Notes: a model not told the origin generated them from the letters alone. A stretch of 64,000 bases of DNA from Paenarthrobacter sp. (GCA_031179305.1 JAPSHX010000007.1:92682-156681); one strand, 5' to 3'. Positions 26,696 to 35,171 are shown, counted from the stretch's first letter. Numbers and translations: made by a program.

Positions 26696-27505
26696 GTGCA
26701 AGTAGTCAGCATCAGCAGCCTCAAGGGTGGAGTGGGAAAGACGTCCGTGACCACCGGTCTGGCGTCAGCGGCCCTCGCAGCCGGCATTCGCACGTTGGTG
26801 GTGGATCTCGATCCACACGCCGACGCCACCACGGCACTTGGCGTCCAGCCAGGCGGGCAACTCGACATCGGCCGAATGCTGAAAAGCCCCCGAAAAGCCA
26901 ACCTCGCCGGCAATGTGGCCGGCAGCTCCTGGGTTACCAACGGATCGATCAGCGGCACCTTGGACGTCGCAGTGGGTTCGGCCTTCACTGGAATCTATGA
27001 TCGGCCGGATCTGGGCCGACGTGACCTTCGCAGGCTGTCCGCCGTCCTGGCAGGCACCACCAACTACGAACTCGTCCTCGTCGACTGCCCTCCGTCCCTC
27101 AACGGACTGACGCGCATGGCTTGGAGCGCGAGCGATCGCGTAGTCCTCGTCGCGGAGCCCGGGCTCTTCTCAGTGGCCGGCACGGAGCGCACCATGAGGG
27201 CCATTCAATTGTTCCGGCAGGAGTTCGCTCCAAACCTGGCCCCGGCAGGGATCGTAGCCAACCGGGTGCGCACCGGGTCCGCGGAGCACACCTTCCGCTT
27301 GACTGAAATGGAATCCATGTTCGGCGAGTTGCTCCTGACGCCGCACATTCCGGAGCAGGCCAATTGGCAGCAGATCCAGGGTGCAGCACATTCGGTCCAC
27401 CACTGGCCCGGAGACTCTGCCAAGAACGCTGCCAAACTCTTTGACGCCCTCCTTGAGAACCTCCTCGCTGGAAAGTCTCCGACGCGGGACCGCCGACAGC
27501 GCTGA
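26696..27505 (+). CDS. Orphan ParA/MinD-like ATPase
   Basis: 269 residues from GTG 26696 (an in-frame TTG lies 12 bases earlier). Deviant Walker A SLKGGVGKTSVTTG near the N-terminus, Walker A' VVDLDPHADAT and Walker B LVLVDCPPSL identify a ParA-type ATPase. No parB or parS is nearby, so it is not a canonical chromosome segregation pair; such orphans position cargo, polar complexes or envelope proteins. It is convergent with the McdR-like regulator. The ribosome binding site is weak, so it may be leaderless. Confidence 0.85.
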   Translation: MQVVSISSLKGGVGKTSVTTGLASAALAAGIRTLVVDLDPHADATTALGVQPGGQLDIGRMLKSPRKANLAGNVAGSSWVTNGSISGTLDVAVGSAFTGIYDRPDLGRRDLRRLSAVLAGTTNYELVLVDCPPSLNGLTRMAWSASDRVVLVAEPGLFSVAGTERTMRAIQLFRQEFAPNLAPAGIVANRVRTGSAEHTFRLTEMESMFGELLLTPHIPEQANWQQIQGAAHSVHHWPGDSAKNAAKLFDALLENLLAGKSPTRDRRQR

Positions 27506-27531
27506 GCGCGTCCGCCTCAGCACGCTAAACA

Positions 27532-27571
27532 AAAAGAAGGCCTCGCCCCCACAGGGACGAGGCCTTCTTTT
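27532..27571. terminator. Bidirectional terminator between ParA-like gene and merR gene
   Basis: AAAAGAAGGCCTCG / CGAGGCCTTCTTTT, 14-base perfect stem with a 12-base loop; A and T runs at the ends suit both directions. Confidence 0.9.
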
Positions 27572-27596
27572 GGCTGAATTCAGGGGTCCGGAGTGT

Positions 27597-28190
27597 TTAG
27601 CCGATTCGGCGCGCGACGCGGCGTTTGCTCAATTCGTCGTCGGGAAAGGACTGCTCCACGGCATGCTCGCTCGGAAGCGCGGCCAGGCTTCCCTCAACTT
27701 CCCGCCATACGCGCCCGACGGCGATGCCGAAGACGCCCTGTCCGCCCTGGACGAGGTCGATGACCTCATCAGCGGATGTACACTCGTAGACGCTCGCGCC
27801 ATCGCTCATCAGCGTGATCTGCGCCAGGTCCTCGACGCCCCTCTCGCGAAGGTGTTCGACTGCACTGCGGATCTGTTGGAGGGAGACGCCCGTATCGAGG
27901 AGGCGCTTGACTACCTTCAGGACAAGGATGTCCCGGAAGCCGTAGAGACGTTGGGAACCGGAGCCCGCAGCGCCACGGACAGCAGGCTCAACCAAGCCCG
28001 TACGTGCCCAGTAGTCGAGTTGGCGGTAGGTGATGCCTGCAGCTTTGCATGCAGTGGGACCGCGGTAGCCCGCGTCCTCGTCCAGCACGGGAAGGTCCTC
28101 CGTGAAGAGCAAACCTTGGGCGCCGGATGCGGGCGCAGCAATGCCGGCAGAGGACTGCTTCAGCTCGCCTGCTTCGCCTTTCGGACTCAC
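27597..28190 (-). CDS. MerR-family regulator, McdR (Rv1830)-like
   Basis: 197 residues. MerR-type winged helix-turn-helix at ~44-115 (GYRGPTACKAAGITYRQLDYW ... GSGSQRLYGFRDILVLKVVKRLLDTGVSLQQIRSAVEHL), then a short C-terminal domain without metal-binding Cys. Start GTG 28190 with AAGGAGG six bases upstream. The neighbour order gcvH-garA-merR-DUF151-merR is that of Rv1826-Rv1830; in mycobacteria the Rv1830 protein affects cell division. Function here is inferred from that synteny. Confidence 0.87.
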   Translation of the reverse strand: MSPKGEAGELKQSSAGIAAPASGAQGLLFTEDLPVLDEDAGYRGPTACKAAGITYRQLDYWARTGLVEPAVRGAAGSGSQRLYGFRDILVLKVVKRLLDTGVSLQQIRSAVEHLRERGVEDLAQITLMSDGASVYECTSADEVIDLVQGGQGVFGIAVGRVWREVEGSLAALPSEHAVEQSFPDDELSKRRVARRIG

Positions 28191-28265
28191 GTGACCTCCT
28201 TGTTCTCAGTTCCCTTGGGGACGGTGCATACTCTGATACAACGGCGAAATGCAGCAGTGTAATTC

Positions 28266-28298
28266 CCGCAAGTCCGCACCTTCCAGTGTGACTTGCGG
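28266..28298. repeat. Inverted repeat in the leader of the McdR-like gene
   Basis: CCGCAAGT (28266-28273) and ACTTGCGG (28291-28298) form a perfect 8-base dyad with a 17-base loop, about 75-110 bases upstream of the GTG start. Could be an operator or an RNA hairpin. Confidence 0.35.
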
Positions 28299-28398
28299 CG
28301 GCAGTGTATGCAACGGGAACTTGATAACTTCGACGTTAGGCCCGAGAGGGGCCGAGGTCAAAGACCTTGGCTCCAAAATCCTGTCGTGTCGAAAGTTT

Positions 28399-28423
28399 CA
28401 CCCTCAACTTTAGACTTAGGGTG
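28399..28423. promoter_or_regulatory. Palindrome, candidate MerR/FtsR-type binding site
   Basis: CACCCT at 28399-28404 and AGGGTG at 28418-28423 frame CAACTTTAGACTT. MerR regulators bind such interrupted dyads. It lies between DUF151 (stop at 28426) and the second merR gene, about 210 bases upstream of the latter. Since two MerR proteins flank it, auto- or cross-regulation is plausible. Confidence 0.4.
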
Positions 28424-28425
28424 GC

Positions 28426-28929
28426 TCAGCCTTCGAAATCTTCCGGTTCCACGTCATCAAGGAACTCACGGAAGCGACGCATCTCGCGTTCTTCGTCCAC
28501 TGCGGGATCCGGTTCCGAGTCTTCGCCTTCATCGTGCTCAGTGATGCGGACACCGGCTTCTTCCATGACCGCATCGGCGCACCAGATACGGCATTTGGCT
28601 CTCAATGCCAAAGCCAATGCATCCGAAGCCCTTGAACTTACTACCGTGCCGTCGTCGAACTGCAGCTGCCCATAGAAGATGTTGTCCTCCACGGCCACAA
28701 TGTTCACGCTGATGATGGAGTGGCCCAAGGATTCGACAACATCAACCAAGAGGTCGTGCGTCATAGGCCGGGGCGGGACAACGCCCTGCTGCGCCAAGGC
28801 AATGGCGCTGGCTTCAGGAGTCCCGATCCAGATCGGAACATGCCGTTCACCGTTGATCTCCCGGAGGAGTACCAGCGGCTGGTTGGACGGCAGTTCGATC
28901 CGGACACCGACGATTTCGACTTCGATCAT
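28426..28929 (-). CDS. Bifunctional nuclease domain protein (DUF151; Rv1829-like)
   Basis: 167 residues. Starts IEVEIVGVRIELPSNQPLVLLREINGERHVPIWIGTPEASAIALA, the typical DUF151/BFN core, with an acidic C-terminal tail (EDSEPDPAVDEE...). Plant and Thermotoga members show nuclease activity, but the role in actinobacteria is unclear. Its ATG shares one base with the upstream merR stop (TGATG), so the two are coupled. Confidence 0.87.
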   Translation of the reverse strand: MIEVEIVGVRIELPSNQPLVLLREINGERHVPIWIGTPEASAIALAQQGVVPPRPMTHDLLVDVVESLGHSIISVNIVAVEDNIFYGQLQFDDGTVVSSRASDALALALRAKCRIWCADAVMEEAGVRITEHDEGEDSEPDPAVDEEREMRRFREFLDDVEPEDFEG

Positions 28930-29651
28930 CAGCTGTCCATCCGGGAGATACGGTCGTGCACCAAGGCCCTGTGCAGGGTTAGGCAGAGATCACTGATCTC
29001 ACGGGCAGCCTCGGCGGCACGAGCCTGCGACGCCGCGTCCCGCCGCGATGTCAACGGCGCAACGGCCCTTTCTACCAAGCCGAACTCCCGTTCAGCTGCG
29101 GCCTGGAAGGGACGAAGATGCCGGGGCTCGAGGCCGTGTCCTTCCAGTTGGACACATGCCCTCGCTACCTGGAGTGCGTGTTCGTCAAATTTGCCGCCAA
29201 CGTGGGTGATCAGTCCAAAACTCAACAGGGACTCAAGCAGGGGGACGCTGGCACCCGACTCGGCACGCAGCTGCTCTTCAGTGAGCGCGCGGGCCCGCCC
29301 TTGCACTTCGGCTGCCATTTCCGCCGATACCACCCTGGGAGACACCGTGACACCCGGAGGGAGATTCTCCGGCCTCTCACCGCGGTCGATGGCATCGAGA
29401 TAATCCTTGATGACCTTCAGCGGCAGGTACTGATCACGCTGAAGAGCGAGGACAAAACGGAGCCGCTCAACGTCGCTGTCCGAGTACTGCCGGTAACCGG
29501 CAGGAGTCCTCTTCGGGTTGATGAGGCCTTTTTCCTCCAGGAAACGGATCTTGGACGCCGTCATACCAGGAAAGTCGTCGCTCAGCTGGGCAAGGACTTC
29601 CCCGATATTCAGGACCTGCGGTCCGCGACGGTCCTGCTGGGCCATAGCCAC
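28929..29651 (-). CDS. ftsR: MerR-family regulator, FtsR (Rv1828)-like
   Basis: 240 residues. MerR helix-turn-helix LNIGEVLAQLSDDFPGMTASKIRFLEEKGLI...RTPAGYRQYSDSDVERLRFVLALQRDQYLPLKVIKDYL (~14-90), linker with ENLPPGVTV, and a helical C-terminal domain. This is the Rv1828 / C. glutamicum FtsR type, the latter described as an activator of ftsZ. Start is GTG 29651 or ATG 29645; neither has a clear ribosome site. Lies 14 bases downstream of garA. Confidence 0.87.
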   Translation of the reverse strand: MAMAQQDRRGPQVLNIGEVLAQLSDDFPGMTASKIRFLEEKGLINPKRTPAGYRQYSDSDVERLRFVLALQRDQYLPLKVIKDYLDAIDRGERPENLPPGVTVSPRVVSAEMAAEVQGRARALTEEQLRAESGASVPLLESLLSFGLITHVGGKFDEHALQVARACVQLEGHGLEPRHLRPFQAAAEREFGLVERAVAPLTSRRDAASQARAAEAAREISDLCLTLHRALVHDRISRMDS

Positions 29652-29665
29652 AGGCAGATACCCCG

Positions 29666-30142
29666 TCAGACTTGGCCTGCTGCGCGAACAGGGCTCATGT
29701 AGTAGGTCAACCGGAACTTGCCGATCTGTACCTCGTTGCCGCTCTTCAGGTGCACGCGGTCCACGCGGTCGTGGTTGACATACGTTCCATTGAGGCTTCC
29801 CATGTCCACCAGCTCGAAGCCGGACGCCGTCCGGATGAACTGAACATGCTTGCGGGACACCGTGACGTCATCGAGGAAGATGTCGGCATCCGGGTGCCGG
29901 CCAGCAGTAGTGGTGTCCGCGTCCAGCAGGAAACGAGCGCCTGCGTTGGGACCACTGTGCGCAATGAGCAAAGCCGAGTTCGGCGGAAGTGCGTCTACGG
30001 ATGCACGCTCTTCAGGAGCCAACTTGGGGGCAATGCTTGGCTCGTCCCACGTTGGCGTGATGCTGATCGAGGTGGTCTCCGACGTCGGCTGTTCCTCCGC
30101 GCCGTTCCCGACATTGGCTTGATTCTGTTCGCCGCCAACCAT
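29666..30142 (-). CDS. garA: FHA-domain metabolic regulator GarA/OdhI
   Basis: 158 residues. N-terminal phospho-acceptor segment ETTSIS (22-27), the site modified by PknB/PknG-type kinases in GarA/OdhI, followed by an FHA domain (~55-145; AGRHPDADIFLDDVTVSRKH, SLNGTYVNHDRV). Unphosphorylated GarA binds and inhibits 2-oxoglutarate dehydrogenase and tunes glutamate metabolism. The PASTA kinase in this window (13237-15321) is a candidate partner, though no contact is shown. ATG 30142 with GGAGGA six bases upstream. Confidence 0.92.
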   Translation of the reverse strand: MVGGEQNQANVGNGAEEQPTSETTSISITPTWDEPSIAPKLAPEERASVDALPPNSALLIAHSGPNAGARFLLDADTTTAGRHPDADIFLDDVTVSRKHVQFIRTASGFELVDMGSLNGTYVNHDRVDRVHLKSGNEVQIGKFRLTYYMSPVRAAGQV

Positions 30143-30223
30143 GGAATTTCCTCCTCATCCGCCGGCAGTTCGAAACCCTGCCGGCCACTTCCGCATCCCG
30201 GTACCGCCGGGCAAATCGGTTGC

Positions 30224-30273
30224 TGGCCCGCCGTCCCGCTTTCCCGGTTATGGGAAAGCGGCCTGACGGGCCA
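30224..30273 (-). other. Nested hairpin in the gcvH-garA intergenic region
   Basis: Inner perfect 10-base stem CCGCTTTCCC / GGGAAAGCGG (30236-30245 / 30252-30261) inside an outer stem TGGCCCG / CGGGCCA (30224-30230 / 30267-30273). No T run follows on the minus strand, so it is more likely a processing or attenuating RNA structure than a simple terminator. Confidence 0.5.
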
Positions 30274-30280
30274 GATAACT

Positions 30281-30667
30281 TTAGCCTACCTGTTGTTCGT
30301 ACTCCGATGCACTGAGCAGGGAATCCACTGCATCAGCTTCTGCCAGCTTTACTTCAATTAGCCATCCCTCGCCGTACGGGTCCGAGTTAATAAGGGCCGG
30401 ATCGGTGTCCAAGGCGTCATTTCGGTTGGTGACTTCACCAGTCACCGGAGCGTAGATATCACTAACACTCTTGGTGGACTCCACCTCGCCAACAACTTCG
30501 TTGCCGGTGACCTTCGTCCCCGGCTCAGGCATCTGGGCGTAGACAACATCACCCAAGGCGTCCTGTGCGAAGTCGGTGATGCCAATACGCACTACGCCGT
30601 CTGCATCAGGAGCGGTAACCCATTCGTGTTCTGCGGTATAGGAAAGTTCTTCCGGAATATTGCTCAC
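30281..30667 (-). CDS. gcvH: Glycine cleavage system H protein
   Basis: 128 residues from GTG 30667 (GAAAGG six bases upstream); the longer open frame to 30799 is not conserved. Lipoyl domain with VESTKSVSDIYAPV, lipoyl-lysine Lys66, and GEGWLIEV at the C-terminus. It shuttles the aminomethyl group between P, T and L proteins during glycine breakdown. The gcvP and gcvT genes are not in the window; gcvH beside garA is the normal actinobacterial order. Confidence 0.93.
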   Translation of the reverse strand: MSNIPEELSYTAEHEWVTAPDADGVVRIGITDFAQDALGDVVYAQMPEPGTKVTGNEVVGEVESTKSVSDIYAPVTGEVTNRNDALDTDPALINSDPYGEGWLIEVKLAEADAVDSLLSASEYEQQVG

Positions 30668-30783
30668 TGGTGGCCTTTCATCGGGACATTTACGAACCTC
30701 GACGGCGGCCTTGCTGATGGCCACCGCTGAAAGTATAGGCACATTTCCCCTGCACCTGATGGGGTCTCTGCCATGATTGACCC

Positions 30784-31365
30784 ATGACCGAACAAGCACA
30801 AGTACCAGCTCGGAAAAAGCGCAATTGGGGCGTAAAAATAATCCTGATCCTGGTGGCAGTACTTGTCGCCGTGGCCGCCTACTTCATCCTCGGGGCAATC
30901 CTTCCCCGCTGGTGGTCCGATGTCATCGCGGGACAGATCCGGCGCGACCTGGGAGCCAGCGTCCTGGTGGGAATGTTCTACGGCTTCGTCTTCACGTTCA
31001 TTCCGCTCCTCGTAGCGTGGCAGGCCACCCGTAAGGCGGTGTCTTGGCCATGGAAAATCGTTATTGTCCTGGTTGCCGTCGCTATCGCCACACCCAACCT
31101 GCTCACCGCCGGGATCGTCTTCGGCAGCACGGAGTCAGCCCACGCCGGCCAGAGGACCTTAAGCGTGGATGCAGGATTCTTCACAACCTGGACAGCCATC
31201 TCCGCTGTTACCGCCGTGGTGGTCTTCATTGCAGTCACAATTCTGTGGGCGCTGTGGCGCCGCCGGGGCAAGCAAATGAAAGTGCTCAGGCAAGCAGAGA
31301 ACCAACGCGTCAGAGCTGGCAAGAGCGCCGAAGCAGAAGCGCAGGACACCACACCCAGCGCCTAG
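30784..31365 (+). CDS. Conserved integral membrane protein (unknown function)
   Basis: 193 residues with about four hydrophobic segments (~18-40, ~60-80, ~90-112, ~135-158), a basic N-terminus (ARKKRNWGVK) and a charged C-terminal tail. ATG 30784, divergent from gcvH, so the two probably share a promoter region. I recognise it only as an actinobacterial membrane protein without known activity. A terminator follows at 31373. Confidence 0.75.
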   Translation: MTEQAQVPARKKRNWGVKIILILVAVLVAVAAYFILGAILPRWWSDVIAGQIRRDLGASVLVGMFYGFVFTFIPLLVAWQATRKAVSWPWKIVIVLVAVAIATPNLLTAGIVFGSTESAHAGQRTLSVDAGFFTTWTAISAVTAVVVFIAVTILWALWRRRGKQMKVLRQAENQRVRAGKSAEAEAQDTTPSA

Positions 31366-31372
31366 GACGCAG

Positions 31373-31405
31373 GAAGCCCGCCATGGGATATCCATGGCGG
31401 GCTTC
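31373..31405. terminator. Bidirectional terminator between membrane protein and MFS gene
   Basis: GAAGCCCGCCATGG / CCATGGCGGGCTTC, a perfect 14-base stem with a 5-base loop followed by TTCGTG. Convergent genes on both sides. Confidence 0.85.
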
Positions 31406-31437
31406 TTCGTGTTGGGGCCTTGCTTTGTAGTCCAGCG

Positions 31438-32646
31438 TCAGGCGACGGGGGCCTCACGTGGTTCGCGTTCGACGTCGGAAGTTACAGCAGGTGCCGCCAC
31501 TCCCCTGCGCTTTGCTGCTGCAGCCGCCGCCAGCATGACCAGCAGCGCGGCAACCGTAATTCCGGCTCCAGCCCAGATGGGCGAGGTGTAGCCGAGCCCT
31601 GCCGTGATGGTTACGCCACCGAGCCAGGCCCCGAGTGCGTTGCCGAGGTTGAAAGCGCCGATGTTCGCGCCTGATGCGAGCGTTGGCGCCGTGGAAGCAA
31701 AGTGCATCACGCGCATCTGGAGGCCTGGTACGGTGGCGAATCCGAAGCCGCCCATGAGCGCCAGTGACACCAAGGTGGCGATGCTATTGGAAGCGGTGAG
31801 GGCGAAAAAGACCAGCACCGCCACCAGCCCGACAAGGATGACAATGAGTGTCATGTCCAGGGCTTTGTCGGCGGCCTTGCCACCGAGGAAGTTGCCAACG
31901 AACAGGCCGCCACCAAAGAGCACCAAGAGCCACGGCACGGCGCCGGATTCGAATCCTGACACCTCGGTGAGGGTGAAAGCAATGTAGGTGAAGGCACCGA
32001 ACATGCCGCCGAACCCGAGGATGGTCACCGTGATGGAGAGCCAGACCTGACCGGACTTGAACGCGCCCAGCTCGCTGCGGAGACCCTTGGTGGGTTCCAC
32101 GCTGGCCTTGGGGACCATCAGGGCAATGCCGATCAGTGCCACAACACCGATGACGGTGATCGCCCAGAAGGTTGAGCGCCAGCCGAAGTTTTGGCCCAGC
32201 AGCGTTCCGAAGGGAACACCAAGGACGTTGGCCGCAGTGAGGCCAGTGAACATGATGGCAATGGCCCCCGCTTTCCTGTGTGCGGGCACCAGGCTGGCGG
32301 CAACCACGGAACCGATGCCGAAGAACGCTCCGTGGCAGAGCGCTGCGATGATGCGGCCGATCATCATTGCCGCGTAGCTGTCGGCTATTGCGGACAGGAA
32401 GTTGCCGGCGATGAACAGTACAAGCAGTCCGATGAGAACCGGCTTTCGCGGCAGCCTGGTGACTGCAGCCGTCACCAGAAGTGCACCAACGGTGACGCTG
32501 AGCGCGTAGCCGGAGATGAACCAGCCGGCCGAGGCCTCGCTGACCTGGAAGTCGGCAGCAACCTCAGGTAAGAGGCCCATGATCACGAACTCGGTCAGTC
32601 CAATACCGAATCCGCCGAGGGCAAGGGCAATCAACCCTGCGGGCAT
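31438..32646 (-). CDS. MFS transporter, DHA1 (AraJ/NepI-like) drug or metabolite exporter
   Basis: 402 residues, 12 hydrophobic segments. Motif A region between TM2 and TM3 reads AVTRLPRKPVL, and motif C-like glycine stretch AANVLGVPFGTLLGQNFGWR in TM5 points to a proton-driven antiporter of the AraJ/PbuE/NepI group. Substrate unknown: drugs, nucleosides or arabinose-like compounds in characterised members. ATG 32646 with AAGGAG six bases upstream. Divergent from a MarR gene with an operator in between, so probably induced when MarR binds a ligand. Confidence 0.87.
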   Translation of the reverse strand: MPAGLIALALGGFGIGLTEFVIMGLLPEVAADFQVSEASAGWFISGYALSVTVGALLVTAAVTRLPRKPVLIGLLVLFIAGNFLSAIADSYAAMMIGRIIAALCHGAFFGIGSVVAASLVPAHRKAGAIAIMFTGLTAANVLGVPFGTLLGQNFGWRSTFWAITVIGVVALIGIALMVPKASVEPTKGLRSELGAFKSGQVWLSITVTILGFGGMFGAFTYIAFTLTEVSGFESGAVPWLLVLFGGGLFVGNFLGGKAADKALDMTLIVILVGLVAVLVFFALTASNSIATLVSLALMGGFGFATVPGLQMRVMHFASTAPTLASGANIGAFNLGNALGAWLGGVTITAGLGYTSPIWAGAGITVAALLVMLAAAAAAKRRGVAAPAVTSDVEREPREAPVA

Positions 32647-32712
32647 GTGGTGCTCCTTAAAAGTGCGGCCCCGACCAGAAAGTGGAAGTGCGTCGTCGGG
32701 AACCGTAGAATA

Positions 32713-32763
32713 ATAGTTGCAGACGCTTTATATATAGTTGCACACGCTAGATACTTGCGCAAG
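32713..32763. promoter_or_regulatory. Operator region of the MarR/MFS divergon
   Basis: Direct repeats ATAGTTGCAGACGCT (32713-32727) and ATAGTTGCACACGCT (32734-32748), 21 bases apart, differ at one base. Adjacent is a perfect palindrome CTTGCGCAAG (32754-32763), and AGTTGC/GCAACT forms an outer dyad. The two-turn spacing and position between divergent genes fit MarR dimers binding on one face of the helix. Confidence 0.65.
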
Positions 32764-32819
32764 CAACTACTTGTGACGCGTCCGGATCTACACCACGTCA
32801 AGGCAGGAGCACAGTAGAC

Positions 32820-33266
32820 ATGGGCATCAAGGATGACGCCGTAGAAGTACGGGCACAGGGTTGGCGAACCCTTGCCGCCCTGCACGGAAGCATAGAAGCC
32901 GAGCTGGAGAAGGCACTCCAGGCCTCCAGTGAGCTGTCGGTAGTGGAGTACACGGTGCTGGATGCGCTGAGTCGCCAGGACGGCTGGCACATGCGCATGC
33001 AGCAGCTGGCACGCGCCACTGCCCTGTCCAGCAGCGCTACCACCCGGCTGGTCAACCGGCTTGAGGACAGGGGTCTGCTCACCCGCATCCTGTGTGCCGA
33101 CGACCGCCGCGGCATTTACACCGAGCTCACGGTACCCGGCCAGAAGCTCCTCGAGGCGGCCAAGCCTGTGCACGACCAGACCCTTGCCTCGGCCCTTGAG
33201 ACGGCCGATTCCGTGCCGGAGCTGCAACCGCTGGTGAGGGCGCTCGGCGCGCTACAGAAGGTTTAG
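32820..33266 (+). CDS. MarR-family transcriptional regulator
   Basis: 148 residues with a full MarR winged helix: LSVVEYTVLDAL, MRMQQLARATALSSSATTRLVNRLEDRGLLTR (recognition helix) and the wing CADDRRGIYTELT. It likely represses the divergent MFS exporter and itself. ATG 32820 with AGGAG ten bases upstream. The ligand cannot be told from sequence. Confidence 0.9.
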   Translation: MGIKDDAVEVRAQGWRTLAALHGSIEAELEKALQASSELSVVEYTVLDALSRQDGWHMRMQQLARATALSSSATTRLVNRLEDRGLLTRILCADDRRGIYTELTVPGQKLLEAAKPVHDQTLASALETADSVPELQPLVRALGALQKV

Positions 33267-33277
33267 CCCGGTTCTGG

Positions 33278-33324
33278 TCTTGTTTGCATCCCCCGGCGTT
33301 CACGGCAGGGTGATGCAAACAAGA
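33278..33324. repeat. 13-base inverted repeat after marR
   Basis: TCTTGTTTGCATC (33278-33290) and GATGCAAACAAGA (33312-33324) are perfectly complementary with a 21-base loop. It lies 11 bases after the marR stop. No T run follows, so it may be a weak terminator or a stabilising 3' hairpin. Confidence 0.5.
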
Positions 33325-33353
33325 TGGAGACCAAAGTTTCGTTAACGACCAAA

Positions 33354-33388
33354 GGCCGGAATCATCGTGTTTCCACGTGATTCCGGCC
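33354..33388 (-). terminator. Terminator of tRNA-Pro
   Basis: GGCCGGAATCA / TGATTCCGGCC, perfect 11-base stem with a 13-base loop, followed by TTTGG on the minus strand. It begins five bases past the encoded CCA of the tRNA. Confidence 0.75.
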
Positions 33389-33392
33389 TCTA

Positions 33393-33469
<77 letters not shown>

Positions 33470-33610
33470 CTGGTTCCACCGTTCTCCGCCTAAGTTTTCC
33501 TCCGAAGAGTCCCACCTAAGCAGTCCGGCCGAACCACCTCCAAAAGCTTACACGAAGTTGGAGGTTGGAGACGCCATCACAGCCAAAGTGCGCTGTGATG
33601 CCCGTCTCAT

Positions 33611-35161
33611 TTAGCGCTTCTTGCCACGCTTCTCGCGCACGCGCATGTTGACCTCGATGGGCGTACCCTCGAAGCCGAACGTTTCGCGGAGGCGACGCGT
33701 GATAAAGCGACGGTATCCGGGATCCAGGAAGCCGGTGGTGAACAGCACGAACTTCGGCGGGCGGCTGGATGCCTGGGTGCCGAAGAGGATACGGGGCTGC
33801 TTTCCGCCACGGACCGGGTGCGGATGCGCTGCCACGAGTTCGCCCAGGAACGCGTTGAGGCGTCCGGTGGGGATACGGCGGTCCCAGCTCTCCAGCGCAA
33901 TGTCCAGCGCGGGGACAAGGCGCTCCTTGTGCCAGCCGGTCTTGGCCGAGATATTCACGCGGGGTGCCCACTCCACGTGGGCAAGGTCCTGCTCGATTTC
34001 ACGCTCCAGGTAACGGCGGCGCTCATCATCCAGGAGGTCCCACTTGTTGAACGCGAGCACCAGCGCACGGCCGGACTCAATGGCCAACTGCAGGATACGG
34101 ACGTCCTGCTCGCTGAGGACCTCGTCGACGGCAAGAAGCACGACGGCGACCTCCGCCTTTTCGAGGGCGGCCTGCGTACGCAGGGAAGCGTAGAAGTCGG
34201 CGCCCTGTGCCATGTGCTGGCGGCGGCGGATGCCTGCGGTGTCCACGAAGCGCCACGTGCGGTCGCCAAGTTCGATGAATTCGTCAACCGGGTCACGGGT
34301 GGTGCCGGCCAGCGGATCCACCACAACGCGCTCCGACCCGGCAAGCTTGTTCAGCAGCGAGGACTTGCCGACGTTCGGACGACCGATCAAGGCGATACGG
34401 CGAGGGCCGCCGGAACGCTCCACGCCTTCCACCAGCGAGTACTCGGGCAGGGTGTCCATGACGTGGTCCAGGAGGTCGGCAACGCCACGGCCGTGCAGAG
34501 CCGAAACCGGGTACGGCTGGCCGAAGCCCAAGCCCCACAGTGCAGCGGAATCGGCCTCCTGTGCGAAGTCGTCCACCTTGTTGGCCACCATGATGACCGG
34601 CTTCTTGCTCTTGCGGAGCATCTTCATGACGCCCTCATCAGTAGCGGTTGCGCCAACGGCGGAGTCAACGACGAAAAGCACGGCGTCGGCAAGCTCAACG
34701 GCCATTTCGGCCTGCTCGGCCACGCGGGCGTGGATGCCCTTGGCATCATGCTCCCAGCCACCGGTGTCCACCAGGGTGAAGTTGCGGCCGTTCCAGCGCG
34801 CCGAGTACATGACGCGGTCGCGGGTAACGCCCGGGGTGTCCTCAACAACGGCTTCGCGGCGGCCAAGGATGCGGTTGACCAACGTTGACTTACCCACGTT
34901 CGGGCGGCCAATGATGGCCAAAACGGGGTCCAGCTTGAGGGGACCTTCATCGCCTTCATCGCCGTATTCGCCGCTGAGCAGCGCTGCATCTTCTTCGTCG
35001 AGTTCGTAATCGTCCAAGCCGGCCCGGAGGGTGGCTGCGCGGAGCTCGGCCTCGTCATCGTCCAGGGCCGCCAGGTTTTCCGCCACCTGGTCGGTGCCGG
35101 TGGGCGTGTATTCGTCGTCGCCGGCTCCGTGGAGGCCGGATTTTTGAGTCGTATCGCTCAT
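33611..35161 (-). CDS. der: Ribosome assembly GTPase Der (EngA)
   Basis: 516 residues. Acidic N-terminal extension (~1-75), common in actinobacteria, then two tandem GTPase domains: G1 [13 protein letters not shown] with DTPG and NKVD, and G1 [13 protein letters not shown] with DTAG and NKWD; C-terminal KH-like domain ending in a basic tail. Der helps mature the 50S subunit. ATG 35161 has AAGGA upstream. It follows plsC by 10 bases and ends the scpAB-rluB-tyrA-cmk-plsC-der run. Confidence 0.95.
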   Translation of the reverse strand: MSDTTQKSGLHGAGDDEYTPTGTDQVAENLAALDDDEAELRAATLRAGLDDYELDEEDAALLSGEYGDEGDEGPLKLDPVLAIIGRPNVGKSTLVNRILGRREAVVEDTPGVTRDRVMYSARWNGRNFTLVDTGGWEHDAKGIHARVAEQAEMAVELADAVLFVVDSAVGATATDEGVMKMLRKSKKPVIMVANKVDDFAQEADSAALWGLGFGQPYPVSALHGRGVADLLDHVMDTLPEYSLVEGVERSGGPRRIALIGRPNVGKSSLLNKLAGSERVVVDPLAGTTRDPVDEFIELGDRTWRFVDTAGIRRRQHMAQGADFYASLRTQAALEKAEVAVVLLAVDEVLSEQDVRILQLAIESGRALVLAFNKWDLLDDERRRYLEREIEQDLAHVEWAPRVNISAKTGWHKERLVPALDIALESWDRRIPTGRLNAFLGELVAAHPHPVRGGKQPRILFGTQASSRPPKFVLFTTGFLDPGYRRFITRRLRETFGFEGTPIEVNMRVREKRGKKR

Positions 35162-35171
35162 TGCACTTTCC

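Noticed and set aside
33367..33382. parS-like sequence TGTTTCCACGTGATTC
   Set aside because: An inserted base breaks the TGTTTCACGTGAAACA consensus, and it lies in the loop of the tRNA-Pro terminator; no parB nearby.
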